From: Pomphorhynchus laevis
Taxonomy: Eukaryota > Acanthocephala > Palaeacanthocephala > Echinorhynchida > Pomphorhynchidae
NCBI GenBank assembly: GCA_012934845.2
Contig: WNNJ02000403.1
Location: 47,785 to 111,784, forward strand
DNA: 64,000 nt
Reading direction: 5' to 3'
Shown: piece after piece, positions 49,428 through 60,221 of the stretch
How the letters are laid out: each line of letters starts with the position of its first letter
Position numbering within the stretch: position 1 is the first letter of the stretch
Made by a program: the position numbers and the translations under genes
The notes under the pieces: model-generated
The model's input: the letters and a program-made list of their open reading frames with translations, nothing else
What the model was told of the DNA's origin: nothing
Databases searched by the model: none

Positions 49428-50270
49428 GCGTCAGTTCTACCCTATTACGGGTGTGCCTCAAGGTTCCCCTCTCTCCTATCTTATATCTTGCTGCCTCTAT
49501 TAATCTATTCAAAATATTTAAACGTGATCAACGTCTAGTGGTGTACGCTGATGACACCACATCTCTGTTCTCTGGACGCAGGTGTAAGAACGTAGTCTTT
49601 GACATCAGCCGCTTCTTTATTAGATTAAAAGACCAGTTGCCCCGGTCCAATCTTGTTCTATAAACTCTCCCAAATCGCAGGATGTTGTCTTTCTTGGCTC
49701 TCCTGCGGCGAAGCAAAAACTTAAGAGACTAGCACTCTCTGCGCTCTCCTCCATATTTGCCTCTGAACCACTCCCTACCTTCACAAGTCGAGTAAAATAC
49801 CTGGGGTTCACCGTTTCGGTGAACTGGTCGGCGAAAGCCGACCTGGATAGACTCAAATGTATCCTGAAGAGAGCTAGGTTGGCTCTAAAACAGACCCAGC
49901 ATCTGTCGTTGACAGGGAAAACCCAGATGCGCCTTTGGGGCACCTGGGCTATCTCGGGATTAGTCTTCTTCTCGAGAGGACGTCTCTCAGAGCAAATACT
50001 AAGGTTTCTGAAACTCCTCGTCTCCCGTTTACCCAGCAACGTCCTCAAAGATTGGATTCTTTGGGGGGGGGTTGAAAGACCCCGGGTGGTTCAATCGGAA
50101 AGCGGCGTTTTGGATCGGTTGGGGGCTCAGATCCCCATGGATTTGAGGCCGGATTAAAGGAAGACTTCTACGAAGATTCAAGAAAATTATCATTTCATTC
50201 TTTCTGGCCTATCTATTATGTTGAATTGATTTATCTTGTTTATTTAGTAATAAAACCTTTATTTATTTAT
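49428..50270 (+). mobile_element. LINE fragment, + strand, inverted partner of the previous one
   Basis: The same LINE from FYPITGVPQGSPLS onward (49430), LVVYADDTTSLFSGRR (49528-49575), YLGFTVSVNWSAK, and the 3' UTR ending AATAAAACCTTTATTTATTT near 50270. It is about 90-95% identical to the reverse complement of 48220-48960. The two copies face away from each other with their 5' ends meeting near 49420; TGACGGCCACATC occurs twice at the join (49374 and 49409). Frame breaks are present. Confidence 0.85.
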
Positions 50271-50589
50271 TCAAGAAGCCCGAGCAAAAGAAACAATTCG
50301 AGAAACAAAATTAAATGTGAAATGAAGTTGTCGATGAAATCGAAGGAATTATTTCGAAGGTACATATTTCGAAAATTATTCGTCGAAAATAATTTACATT
50401 TATTGCATACATAATCCATATACATAGTTTGTCTGTTAAGTTGTCTACCATTTCCTAATTATTCCTATAGCAATTATGCAATCCATACTATTGACAAAAG
50501 CATTCAAATCTATTTGCCGTTTTTGAATAAAGAATTTTATTGAAAAAATTATTGCATTTAGTTTTTTTCTAATGTCAAGTCATTTTTAG

Positions 50590-50741
50590 AACATATAAGC
50601 TTAGTGACGATGAAAATAGGATATTTGATCCGCAACTGGAAAATGACAGGTTAATTACCCATACGTTACAGAGGGAATATAATCTAGAGCATGACAACAA
50701 CCTTCGAAACACGGAACGGATTATTGATGGAAATCAAAAAG
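50590..50741 (+). CDS. RIOK3: RIOK3, second coding exon
   Basis: Acceptor CATTTTTAG at 50589, phase 2 in, phase 1 out, donor GTTATT at 50742. It encodes LSDDENRIFDPQLENDRLIT, then HTLQREYNLEHDNNLRNTER and IIDGNQK. Human RIOK3 has DLMLAQMLQMEYDREYDAQL and RREEKKFNGDSK here. The human VSISFENYRKVHPYED segment that follows is not found. The exon joins directly and in phase to the one at 60222, so it may be absent in this lineage. Confidence 0.88.
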
Positions 50742-52090
50742 GTTATTTTATTAGCTTACAAATTATTTTATGTGCTATCGTTTTTATCTGTGAAATGTAA
50801 GATGTTATAAGGCTATATGCATTAATCCTGAACATGTGTGTGCAAATTAGTATGCGAATATCGTCATGAAACGGTTGTCACAAGATCTAAACATCAACAT
50901 CGTCATACGCCGACATTAGTAATCAACAGATCATCATGGTACAGAGACTTATCACTAAAGTTTCAACATGCTGTAATACTTGGGTCGTATATATAGAATC
51001 CAGCTAATCGTTTAAAAATTTAACGAATCTCCTGTGAATTTATAGACTCCTTACCTGTCTAACACTTTTCGAAATATATTTCCAGAGCAAGCTTTTAAAC
51101 TTTCAAAAGTATCATTGCTTGGTCGTAATATAAACGTTTTCTCTTCAAAAATTAAACAGTTGGCTAAAACTAGTTTCTCCAATGGAAACTACATGTTGAG
51201 ACGGCTGAAATTTGTCTCAAAAAATGTATAACGCAGAGGTAGATAATCTGACTGTTTTGTAATATAAACAGACGAAATATTGCCGAATTTTAAAAGTAGC
51301 AATAAATTCTAAAACCAAATCGAACCAAATGTCTAGCAATTAAATTGAATTTGCACGATAGAACTTATTGAATATAGTAGCAACTTTTAACATTTTATTT
51401 ATATTTGAATAGTAAAATATGGATTTATACAAAAATCTGGATAGACAATTTTAAGATACGATATGAAACGAATGCTTAAGTATATCGACCAAATTTGTCA
51501 ATTTCAAAAATTATAAATTTAAAATGAATGTACGACAATGAATTTAAAGTGGGATGAGTCAGAATTCAAAGACATGCGAGATTTTTATTGAAACATTTAA
51601 ACGAATGTTTGTAAAGTATATCATCAGATTAAATATAATAATATTTTATTTTCTGATTATTTATTTCTTAATTCTTTCTGATCTAATTGTGTTTCCTCTC
51701 AATTGTACTCCTTTGATTTCAATTCTAAAATTTATAGTTCCATTTTTATCGTTATTTTTCGCTTTTAACATTTGCACATCCAGAAATCATTGAGTGTTTA
51801 GTTTAAGAAAACTTCTGATTTCAATGGTAGCAAAATAATTTTCTGATAATAAGCGAAAATGCATTTGAAAATAATAAAATTAATTCAGAAATTATGTTCT
51901 TCAAAGTATCAGAAATATTTTTTATCTGCATTTTTTATCTGATATTTTAAACCTGTGTTTGGTACTCCATTTGGTAACAACGATTAACCAAATTTAGTTA
52001 CATTGTATCTTCCGATATATTTATGCAATATGTGTATTTAAGTCTAATAATTTGTATTCAATAAATGACTAAATAGGAATTATGAATTAG
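50742..52090. other. RIOK3 intron, little recognisable
   Basis: An open stretch of about 145 nt at 50850-50990 follows a possible acceptor (AAATTAG) and reads CEYRHETVVTRSKHQ and SSWYRDLSLKFQHA; it has no convincing match and breaks splice phase, so I do not call it an exon. The rest is AT-rich without clear features. Confidence 0.4.
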
Positions 52091-52091
52091 G

Positions 52092-52230
52092 TGTTTCATT
52101 ATATCAACGTCTATCTGACAAAATTAAACCATCAAGTACATTAAAATATACGGATAAAATTTAATTATTAGAATCCTTGAGTATTTTGATAAATCAAAAT
52201 TATTTAAAAGTAGGGGCATCTATATTTAGA
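52092..52230 (+). mobile_element. Short Naiad RT fragment fused to a canonical Penelope element
   Basis: 140 bp match the Naiad RT between motifs A and B (ESLSILINQNYLKVGASIF against ESLNILINQNYLKVETSIF). At 52231 the sequence passes without a gap, and in frame (52177-52401), into a canonical Penelope RT (SLFTADITSLYTNFP). Such a joint is typical of template switching during reverse transcription or of insertion with a short deletion. Confidence 0.75.
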
Positions 52231-53859
52231 CCTCATTTTTCTCGTTTAATACGTGGACATAACGCTCTCGAACATTCATTGTTTACAGCTGACATCACCT
52301 CCCTCTACACTAACTTTCCGCTCTTTGATGCTATAAACATTGCAGCTGATATATTAGCTCTTAACCCACCTTGTGATATTCTTCTTAATCATGAAGATTG
52401 ACATACTCTCCTCAAAATGTGTACCAGTCGTAGTAATTTTATTTTTGAATATGTAATGTGGGATCAGATCGATGGATTGGCAATGTGCAACCCTCTTGCT
52501 CCTGTATTGTCCGAGTTATACATGAGGAATTGGGAAAATTCTTTTGTCAATAGTATTGATGGAGTTGTCAGGTGGTTTCGTTATGTTGACGATGTTTTTT
52601 CGGTTACTCAGAATTGGGTTACACAGGATTTCCTTACCCATACGCTAAATTCTTAGGTTTTTCGAATTCAATGGTGTGTTTCTTCTAAATCTAATGTTTC
52701 TTCTAAATCTAATTTCTCGGCGTCTTGGTTAAGCGGGTTAATTCTTCTATACTTCAAACATGTGTTTATTAAAAATTTGGTACAGGGCCAGATATTGGTT
52801 CTTGGACTTCAAATGTTCCAACTAATTGGCTTATTTCCGCTGCTACGTTACATTACCTACGTTGCAGGCTTATCTGTTCTAACTATCACTTAATTTGTGA
52901 AAGAGAAAAGGCTATCACACATAATTTACTAAAAAGTAGCTTTCCGAATTGGGATATTAAAAAAGCTAAATTTAAATCTTTAGCGCATAAAGATAGAGAT
53001 TTTGGTCCTAAAAAAGGAATACATCATTTAGGAATAACTTTTGTTAGTAACAAGTGGAATTCAGTATTTTCAAAGTTTATTAATAATAACAAAAAATGGT
53101 TGTATTTGTTACGTAGTGGCAGTGCATCTAATTCATACAAATATATAGTACAGTTTTACTATAGTACAGCTTAATACAGTTTTACCGTCGGTAAAACTCT
53201 ATTGATTGTTCACTAACACTATGTTGCGGTAGCGCTTTGATTTATTTCAATATGTTACACTCAGTTTGCATGTGGACAGTTTTTTGGTAGCGAACAACAA
53301 GTAAAAACTTTAAATCTTTATTCGCATTGTGATGAACGTAATTGCAACAGTATTAACCAAGTGCACATTTTTAACAGAAAATTACCTAAACTTCACAACA
53401 TTTTTAAGCGTAAACCAAATGTTAACAAAGATGCCATTGTTTATAAAATACATTGTAAAGAATGCGAACAGGTATATGTTGGTCAAACGTGTCAAGGTTT
53501 GGTTAAGCGTATTAAACAACATAATTATAATGTACGTAAAGGGACCAATTCTAGTGCTGTTGATCAGCATTTTGTTAGTTTGAATCATTCCGTTGATTTT
53601 GAAAATGCATCTATTTTATCATTCGAAAGTAACTTGTTATCTCGCATTATTCAAGAAGTTTATTTTATTAAAAAGGAACCTAATTTAATGCTATATAATA
53701 AATCCGATTACAACCTTAAATTAAATTATAATTAATTATTCCAATAATACATTATTTTAATTTATCAATTCGTTCATTTTTTCTAATTGTATTATTAATT
53801 TGTTTTGGTTTATATTAAATTATAATTCATTACTCTACTTTTACATTATTTTTATTATT
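52231..53859 (+). mobile_element. Canonical (C-terminal GIY-YIG) Penelope-like retroelement, truncated
   Basis: RT motif A ADITSLYTNFP at 52290, motif B DQIDGLAMCNPLAPVLSELY (52417-52656), catalytic WFRYVDDVF, thumb region FKSLAHKDRDFGPKKGIHHL near 52975-53040, and C-terminal endonuclease 53361-53735 with VYKIHCKECEQVYVGQTCQG (C-x2-C, Y-VGQT) and a catalytic Glu in IIQEVYFIKK. Frame breaks occur between RT and EN. It differs from the Naiads by domain order and by YVDD and AMCNPLAP motifs. Its 3' UTR appears to continue at 58110-58440 on the far side of the Naiad insertion. Confidence 0.85.
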
Positions 53860-54217
53860 AATTAAATCAGCTAACTGAGTCTACGTATTTAATATAATTA
53901 TAAAATAAACAGAACATAATAATGCTAAATCAAAATTTAATAATTAAATAATAAAATTAATAATTGTTTTTAGATTTTCAATAATTTAAATCAAGTTAAA
54001 AAAATGAAATTTAAAATAAAACCCATTTTTATGAATTGACTAATAAATAACAGACGTTGTATCAGAATAATAATTAGAGGTCATCAGGAGGAACTGCTAT
54101 GCTATCAGGTTTCGGCCCCTAACTCCTCTACCCAACATAGCAGCGGGGCCAAATACATGCTAATGATGTATTTCCTCTGAAATAACTATCTAGTATCTTA
54201 TTCTAATACAAAGTATA

Positions 54218-55615
54218 TTATTTATTATCCATCCATAAAAATTTGCCACTTAAGAGTTTAAATTTATTCTTTATATTATTGTGTTGATTTATATATTTTA
54301 CTATTTTCTGCTTGATGTTATTTTTATAGTAACCTAGTTTAAAATATGTATCTATTAAATTATTTAAATGATTTTGAAGAAATCCAATATCATTACATAT
54401 TGTTGCAATTCTTAAAATTTCATTATTTAATGTATTATATTTTATATTATATGGTATGCATGAATGCTCATGCAAAAATATGTTTCTTGTAAATTTAAAT
54501 ATGTCATCTTTACGATATAAATTAATAGTAGTTTTAGTTAATGTTAATTTAATGTTCGTATCTAGATATACACCTTCTTTATCATTAATATTGGTTTTGT
54601 TAAGAATAAGGCTTTCTGGATAAATGTGCTCACTAATTGAATAAAAATTATTAGAATTAAATACACATATATCATCAATGTATCGAAACATATATTTCAT
54701 ATATTTATATTGTTTAGATTTAGTTTTTACACAGTTATGAACAAATTCATATTCTATAAAGCTTAAAAACAAGTCAGCTATAATTGGGCTACTATTACCA
54801 CCCATTGGAACACCTTTTACTTGTCTAAATATAGATGTCTCTACTTTTAAATAATTTTGATTTATCAAAATATTTAAGGATTCTATTAATTCAATTTTAT
54901 CCATATATTTATATTTATTTGATGGTTTAATTTTTGTTAGATAGGCGTTATAATTATTATAACATATATATGTATATCTTTTTCCGAATATAAGATTAAT
55001 TAATTTTACTAACGCTTCTTTAATATCTACTAAACCTAGATTTGTATAAAGAGTACTAAAATCGTATGTATTTATATTTTGAAAATTTATTCCTTTTGTC
55101 TGTTCTAAAAATTCTTTTGTAGAATTAATACTGAAATAGTGTTTTATACCAGTATTAATTTCGATTACCTTGCAATATTTTTTAAAGTGTGCTTTAATTA
55201 CTTTAAGTATTTTATTCATATAGACAGAAAGTGGTTTTAATGTACATTTAAACGCACTACATATGAACCTAGGTTTTATTGGATTTTTATGTAATTTTGG
55301 ATTCCAATATAATATAGGTATAGTTTTATTATCTAATTCAACCTTTATACCCTTTTTATCCATTATAGAACAGTGACTTGTAATAATTGTTTCTAAACTC
55401 AACTCACTACGTTCATATGTTGGATTTACATTTAAATCATTAGAATTAACCTCTTTCACTAGTATATCATAATAAAGCTTTTTGCATATGAAGACAAAGT
55501 TATTACTAGCTTTATCAATAGTTGTTATTATATAGTTATCCTTTAATTTAGTAAGTTCTTTATACATATCTTTATTAATTTTATCTTTCCTTTTATAATT
55601 GTTTGTTATTTTCAT
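54218..55615 (-). CDS. Naiad reverse transcriptase
   Basis: A 465-codon open frame from the first methionine; in truth the frame is open further upstream into the linker. Visible: KLHKNPIKPRF (residues 108-116), characteristic of Penelope RTs; NTYDFSTLYTN with the first catalytic Asp at 185; a 25-residue insertion between motifs A and B; KGVPMGGNSSPIIADLF (267-283); FRYIDDICVF with YIDD at 312-315; and the C-terminal GKFLWMDNK close to the structured block. RTs of this clade are relatives of telomerase RT and prime on nicked chromosomal DNA. All catalytic positions are present, so this is the best-preserved copy in the window. Confidence 0.9.
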   Translation of the reverse strand: MKITNNYKRKDKINKDMYKELTKLKDNYIITTIDKASNNFVFICKKLYYDILVKEVNSNDLNVNPTYERSELSLETIITSHCSIMDKKGIKVELDNKTIPILYWNPKLHKNPIKPRFICSAFKCTLKPLSVYMNKILKVIKAHFKKYCKVIEINTGIKHYFSINSTKEFLEQTKGINFQNINTYDFSTLYTNLGLVDIKEALVKLINLIFGKRYTYICYNNYNAYLTKIKPSNKYKYMDKIELIESLNILINQNYLKVETSIFRQVKGVPMGGNSSPIIADLFLSFIEYEFVHNCVKTKSKQYKYMKYMFRYIDDICVFNSNNFYSISEHIYPESLILNKTNINDKEGVYLDTNIKLTLTKTTINLYRKDDIFKFTRNIFLHEHSCIPYNIKYNTLNNEILRIATICNDIGFLQNHLNNLIDTYFKLGYYKNNIKQKIVKYINQHNNIKNKFKLLSGKFLWMDNK

Positions 55616-55863
55616 TTTATTTTTAATTTTATCAAATATATAATCTTTCCAAATTTTTATCTTAGATATATTCGAGCTTTCACTATTAATCAGCTTACTA
55701 AAGTAATCATTTAAGTTATTATATAACGAACTGTAAATTTTATTTTTGTCGTTGTTATTATTTAATCTATATTTATACCCTTTTGATAGCAGCTTTCTTA
55801 ATTCACAATTTTCAATTAATTCTAGATTATGGGTACATGTTTATGGTATATAGTATATGTTCA

Positions 55864-56775
55864 TTATAGTATATGTTCATTTATTTTATCAAAACTAAGA
55901 CTTTTACAATTGCATTCTGTTTCCATTATGTTTCTAATATTATCGTTACATATTGATTTTAATTCTTTATTATAATTACAAATTTTTCGTCCTAATGGTG
56001 GTAGGAGTTTATACCTTATTTTAGGAATATATTTACTTAAATCTGACTCTATTATTTCTTTACTTTTAGAATTATTTAAAAGTCCGGCTATATTTATGTT
56101 ATCTATACATTTATTAATGAAGTTTATGGTTAATGTATATTTTCTATTGTTATTATTAACATTTATTGTACGATTATAGTATTTTGTATTACAATAACTG
56201 TCTATTATACAACTTAGCCTATCATAGTCGTTAATTAATTTTTGATTTATTGAACATATGATATCTTTAGAAAAACTTCTTATATTTACATAAAGATCTT
56301 TTAGCTTATTATCACTTAAAAGTTGTTTTAATATTTCTAATCGTCCATTTATATACATATCTTTTTTAATATTTTTAACTCTATTTTTCCTATTCCTTTT
56401 ATCACCATGACTTCTTGGTTTGCGTTTAACTGGATTATTATAATATAGTTGTTTATTATGTCTTATACTACTTCTACCAATTCCTTGTACCACGTCATTC
56501 AATCCTAATGGGTACATGGAATTAAGCGTTTTAATCCAAAAATCTTCTTTTTCTAATAGTTTTTGATTTAATATTGAAATATTTTCTTCGATAATATGTT
56601 CTAAAATAAATAATTTACAGTTTTTAATATCATGTCCTATTAATCTCATATGTTTATGAAATATAGTTTGACTATTATGCTGTATATTATATATGTGTTG
56701 CCTAAACCTAGTTTTTAACATTTGATATGTTTTTCCTATATATTGCAATCCACATGTACATTGTATAAGATACAC
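55864..56775 (-). CDS. Naiad N-terminal GIY-YIG endonuclease and CxC linker
   Basis: A 303-codon frame, extendable upstream to about 56890, where NCIVCDV and NNCNCNTAGVVYLIQCTCGL supply the Cys pairs of the zinc motif typical of Penelope nucleases. GIY-YIG signature: YLIQCTCGLQYIGKT (2-16), the conserved Arg and His in KTRFRQH (21-27), and EKEDFWIKTLN with PLGLND (75-94), where the catalytic Glu lies. A basic stretch (KRKPRSHGDKRNRKNRVKNI) follows. Near the C-terminus METECNCKSL carries the CxC motif that in Naiads joins EN to RT. The EN before RT order is opposite to that of the canonical element next to it. Confidence 0.9.
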   Translation of the reverse strand: MYLIQCTCGLQYIGKTYQMLKTRFRQHIYNIQHNSQTIFHKHMRLIGHDIKNCKLFILEHIIEENISILNQKLLEKEDFWIKTLNSMYPLGLNDVVQGIGRSSIRHNKQLYYNNPVKRKPRSHGDKRNRKNRVKNIKKDMYINGRLEILKQLLSDNKLKDLYVNIRSFSKDIICSINQKLINDYDRLSCIIDSYCNTKYYNRTINVNNNNRKYTLTINFINKCIDNINIAGLLNNSKSKEIIESDLSKYIPKIRYKLLPPLGRKICNYNKELKSICNDNIRNIMETECNCKSLSFDKINEHIL

Positions 56776-57009
56776 TACACCTGCGGTATTGCAGTTACAA
56801 TTATTATTAATATTTAATGAAAAACATTTGTTTGTCGTATTACTTACGATACAATTATTATTTATAACATCACAAACTATACAATTTTTCTGTTACATTT
56901 AAAAGATGTAAAATTGAAATCATTAGTACTTACGAATTTTTCCAATACTGTTGAGTACATGTAACTTTTAAGTCATATTTTTTAATGTTGCTTTTTCGGT
57001 GTCGCCACC

Positions 57010-57240
57010 TAGTTTAGTTGACTCAGACTAAACTTACAACGGGCCATCCAGCAGCATCTGACAGGGGGCTGCCCTGCTTAAGGCGGTTGCAGGCTGGAAC
57101 AAGATCTATAAAGATCTACCACCTTCACTCCACGCGCTACGCGACCTAGCTATTGGCCATTACCTGGTCTCTTAAACGTGATCACGTGAAGCAGTTTACA
57201 TTTTAAAGTGTAAACACCTTGGGATGCAAACTTCTCCCTT
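57010..57240 (+). other. GC-richer island in the Naiad 5' UTR, LINE-like
   Basis: About 230 bp clearly richer in GC than the element. On the + strand one frame gives AVAGWNKIYKDLPPSLHALR, resembling the end of LINE ORF2 proteins (WN-LP). It also holds small palindromes (GATCTATAAAGATC; ACGTGATCACGT; TTTACATTTTAAAGTGTAAA). Probably a foreign fragment captured in the element's 5' region. Confidence 0.4.
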
Positions 57241-57394
57241 TTTTAAGAATTAATAATTCATCAAACTTGTTTGAAAATAAGAAAAAATAATAGTAAAGTC
57301 GTAACCAATAATACATAGTTTCAGTATTTCTGGCAGAGGTCATATTACCGGGAAAACAAAGTCCACAGGTCAATAATAACATGTCAGTAGAACA

Positions 57395-58098
57395 AATTAA
57401 ATCAGCTAACTGAGTCTACGTATTTAATATAATTATAAAATAAACAAAACATAATAATGCTAAATCAAAATTTAATAATTAAATAATAAAATTAATAATT
57501 GTTTTTAGATTTTCTATAATTTAAATCAAGTTAAAAAAATGAAATTTAAAATAAACGTCATTTTTATGAATTGACTAATAAATAACAGACGTTGTATCAG
57601 AATAAGAATTAGAGGTCATCAGGAGGAACTGCTATGCTATCAGGTTTCGGCCCCTAACTCCTCTACCCAACATAGCAGCGGGGCCAAATACATGCTAATG
57701 ATGTATTTCCTCTGAAATAACTATCTAGTATCTTATTCTAATACAAAGTATATTATTTATTATCCATCCATTAAAAATTTGCCACTTAAGAGTTTAAATT
57801 TATTCTTTATATTATTGTGTTGATTTATATATTTTACTATTTTCTGCTTGATGTTATTTTTATAGTAACTTAGTTTAAAATATGTATCTATTAAATAATT
57901 TAAATGATTTTGAAGAAAGCCAATATTATTACATATTGTTGTAATTCTTAAAATTTCATTATTTAATGTATTATATTTTATATTATATGGTATGCATGAA
58001 TGCTTATGCAAAAATATTTTTCTTGTAAATTTAAATATGTCATCTTTACGATATAAATTAATAGTAGTTTTAGTTAATGTTAATTTAATGTTCGTATT
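57395..58098 (-). mobile_element. Left pseudo-LTR of the Naiad insertion
   Basis: A 700-bp partial copy of the element's 3' end: the last ~80 codons of RT (57760-58011 frame), the structured block (57592-57746) and the 3'-terminal motif (57401-57422). It directly precedes, in element sense, the 5' start of the near-complete copy. A partial upstream copy in tandem with a full one is the hallmark pseudo-LTR arrangement of Penelope-like elements. Confidence 0.85.
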
Positions 58099-58109
58099 TT
58101 TCGTATTTT

Positions 58110-58440
58110 TTGCAAATTCGTATTTTTTGTCACTTTTGTTATATGACTTTAATTTTATTTTGTTCTATGATTCTGTTTTCTTTCTTTTTGTTTTTTTGTT
58201 TTAAAATGTGTGTAAAATTTTAATGTATGATTGTTTTGTTTCTCGGTATATTCATTTTCTTTTAAGTAGAAATGCGGGGCACATCAATGCTTGTATTTTT
58301 GTATAAATGTTGAAAACACGAAATTTGTTAAACATTTTATTGTAATCCTGATGATGATAGCAGGATCTATCGAAATAAAGAATTTTTATCAAATAAAAGA
58401 TAATTTCTGCTTCTTTATTCCTGTAATAACTATATATTTG
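58110..58440 (+). mobile_element. 3' UTR end of a canonical Penelope-like element
   Basis: Resumes after the Naiad insertion and probably belongs to the element at 52.2-53.86 kb. It contains a hammerhead-like core: CTGATGA (58348-58354), a stem GATAG/CTATC (58356-58360/58367-58371), GAAA (58372-58375), and a following ATAAA/TTTAT helix with AUC after it. The helix I partner is poor (TTTTATT/AATAAAA with an unpaired gap). Confidence 0.6.
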
Positions 58441-59089
58441 AAATGAAATAAGATTATGGGTTTTGTATTTATTATAAATTATTTAAATTTGTTATCAGTA
58501 GAATTATTTCAATTTTCTTTAATTTTTTATTACTATAGAATATTACTGCATATAAGTTAATGTATGCAGTTATTTATTGAATAAATGCATGTATATTAAT
58601 TCAATTTTATATTATTCTGTTAATATATAATAATTTTATATTATTATATTATTCCATTAATTCAATTTTATTCATAAAATTGAATGTGAATTTGTTCAAA
58701 ACTTTGTAAAAGCTAAATCTAAATAAAGAATAAATATAAAAATAAATCTAAACTGTATAAACATATTAAATGTTTCAATGATTTCAATGCAATATATGTT
58801 TAATGAGAGAGGTGGAGTGATTTTGTAAATTATAAATTATTTAAATTCGTTATTAGAACAAAGTATATTCCAATAAATAAAATTTATAAAATTTTATAAT
58901 AATGTAATTTAAATATAATGATTAAAATAACATGAAATTTAAATTTAATTTAAGTAATTTAGAAAAACCTTTAATTTTAAGACCGTTAAATTTAAAACCA
59001 TCGATTTATATATGAAGCGATATAATTTTATTATATTATATACACATATATGATATAATTCAAACTATTTCAAATATTAAGATTAAAGA

Positions 59090-60000
59090 AGCAAATGCAA
59101 TTTAAGTGTATTAGTAATATTGAAATATAATTATTAAGTCACAATAGTAATAAAAATTGTCGTAATTTAAAAGGTATTACATTTTTTTTTATTTTTGTCA
59201 ACTATTTAAATTATAAGTTAAATATTAGTTAATATTATTTTGCTTATTTATGTCTCAACTATATAAAAATAAGGGAAACCTATGTTATAAAATTATAAAC
59301 AAATAAAATGAAATTAATAAATTTAATTAAATTTAAATTACTTCAATAAAATCTTAATTAAATGTTATTTAAAACTATTTAGATTAAAATTATTTAATTC
59401 AAATTATATTTCGCTAAACAAAAATACTCATCTAAATATCGATTCATATATAAATTGGTGGTTTTAAATTTAAGGTTTTTTAAATTACTTAAATTAAATT
59501 TTAAGACCGTCTTTATTTTAAGACCTACACATTTTTATATTTTTATAAATATAATAATTTATAAAATTTTATAAAATTTTATAAGTGTTTTAGTAATATT
59601 GAAATATAACTACGAAGTCATAATAATTAAAGAATTAACGTAATGTAAAATGTATTATATTTCCTTTTTTTGCAACCAATTTTAAATATAAGTTAAATAT
59701 TAATTAATATTATTTTGCTTATTTCTCAATATTATAAAAATAAACTGGAAAATGTAATAAAATGTATATACAAATAAAATGAAATTAATAAATATTATTA
59801 AATTTAAATTACTTTAATAAAATCTATATCAAACGTTATTTAAAACTATTTAGATTTACATCATTTCATTTAAATTAGATTTCGTTAAACAAAAATATTC
59901 ATCTAGATATCGATTTATATATAAATTAATGGTTTTAAATTTAAAGGTTATAAAATTGAAGGTTTTTTAAATTACTTAAATTAAATTTTAATTTAATGTA
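59090..60000. repeat. Diverged tandem duplication, period ~475 bp
   Basis: 59090-59520 and 59575-60000 share blocks in the same order: TTAGTAATATTGAAATATAA, AATAAAATGAAATTAATAAA, TATTTAAAACTATTTAGATT and AACAAAAATA followed by CATCTA. Identity is moderate, so this is an old event. RIOK3 intron just before its third coding exon; no coding content. Confidence 0.75.
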
Positions 60001-60221
60001 ATTTTAATCATTAGATTTAAATTATATTATTTAAACTAAAATATTTTATTTCGAACATTTAATTTTAATTATTAAATTTTTGCTGAACAAAAATATTTTT
60101 CTATATATCAATTCATTAATAAAAGGGTATAAAATTAAAGTATTTTTTATTTGCAATTGTTTTAAGTTTTAGTATTTGAAATTTTTCGAATATTGAAATC
60201 TAAACAGTCGCTACTGTTTAG

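Larger units (their letters stand above)
53860..57394 (-). mobile_element. Naiad Penelope-like retroelement, near full length
   Basis: About 3.5 kb on the - strand. 5' UTR starts at 57394; EN-CxC-RT coding runs from about 56890 to 54218; 3' UTR with the structured block ends at 53860. Immediately upstream in element sense lies a partial copy (57395-58098), the left pseudo-LTR, so the whole insertion is 53860-58098. The coding part is nearly open, with about one discontinuity between EN and RT. It is inserted in the 3' UTR of the canonical Penelope element and, with it, in a 9.5-kb RIOK3 intron, antisense to the gene. Confidence 0.9.

Noticed and set aside
48118-50270. Twin-priming inversion of one LINE insertion
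   Set aside because: The two halves overlap in content by about 730 bp, which twin priming does not produce.
50850-50990. Additional RIOK3 exon
   Set aside because: The acceptor and open frame exist, but there is no convincing match to RIOK3, and it breaks the phase that otherwise joins 50741 to 60222.
54218-56775. Selenoprotein-type Naiad
   Set aside because: Some Naiads encode selenocysteine, but the EN and RT frames here have no pattern of in-frame TGA codons at Cys positions.
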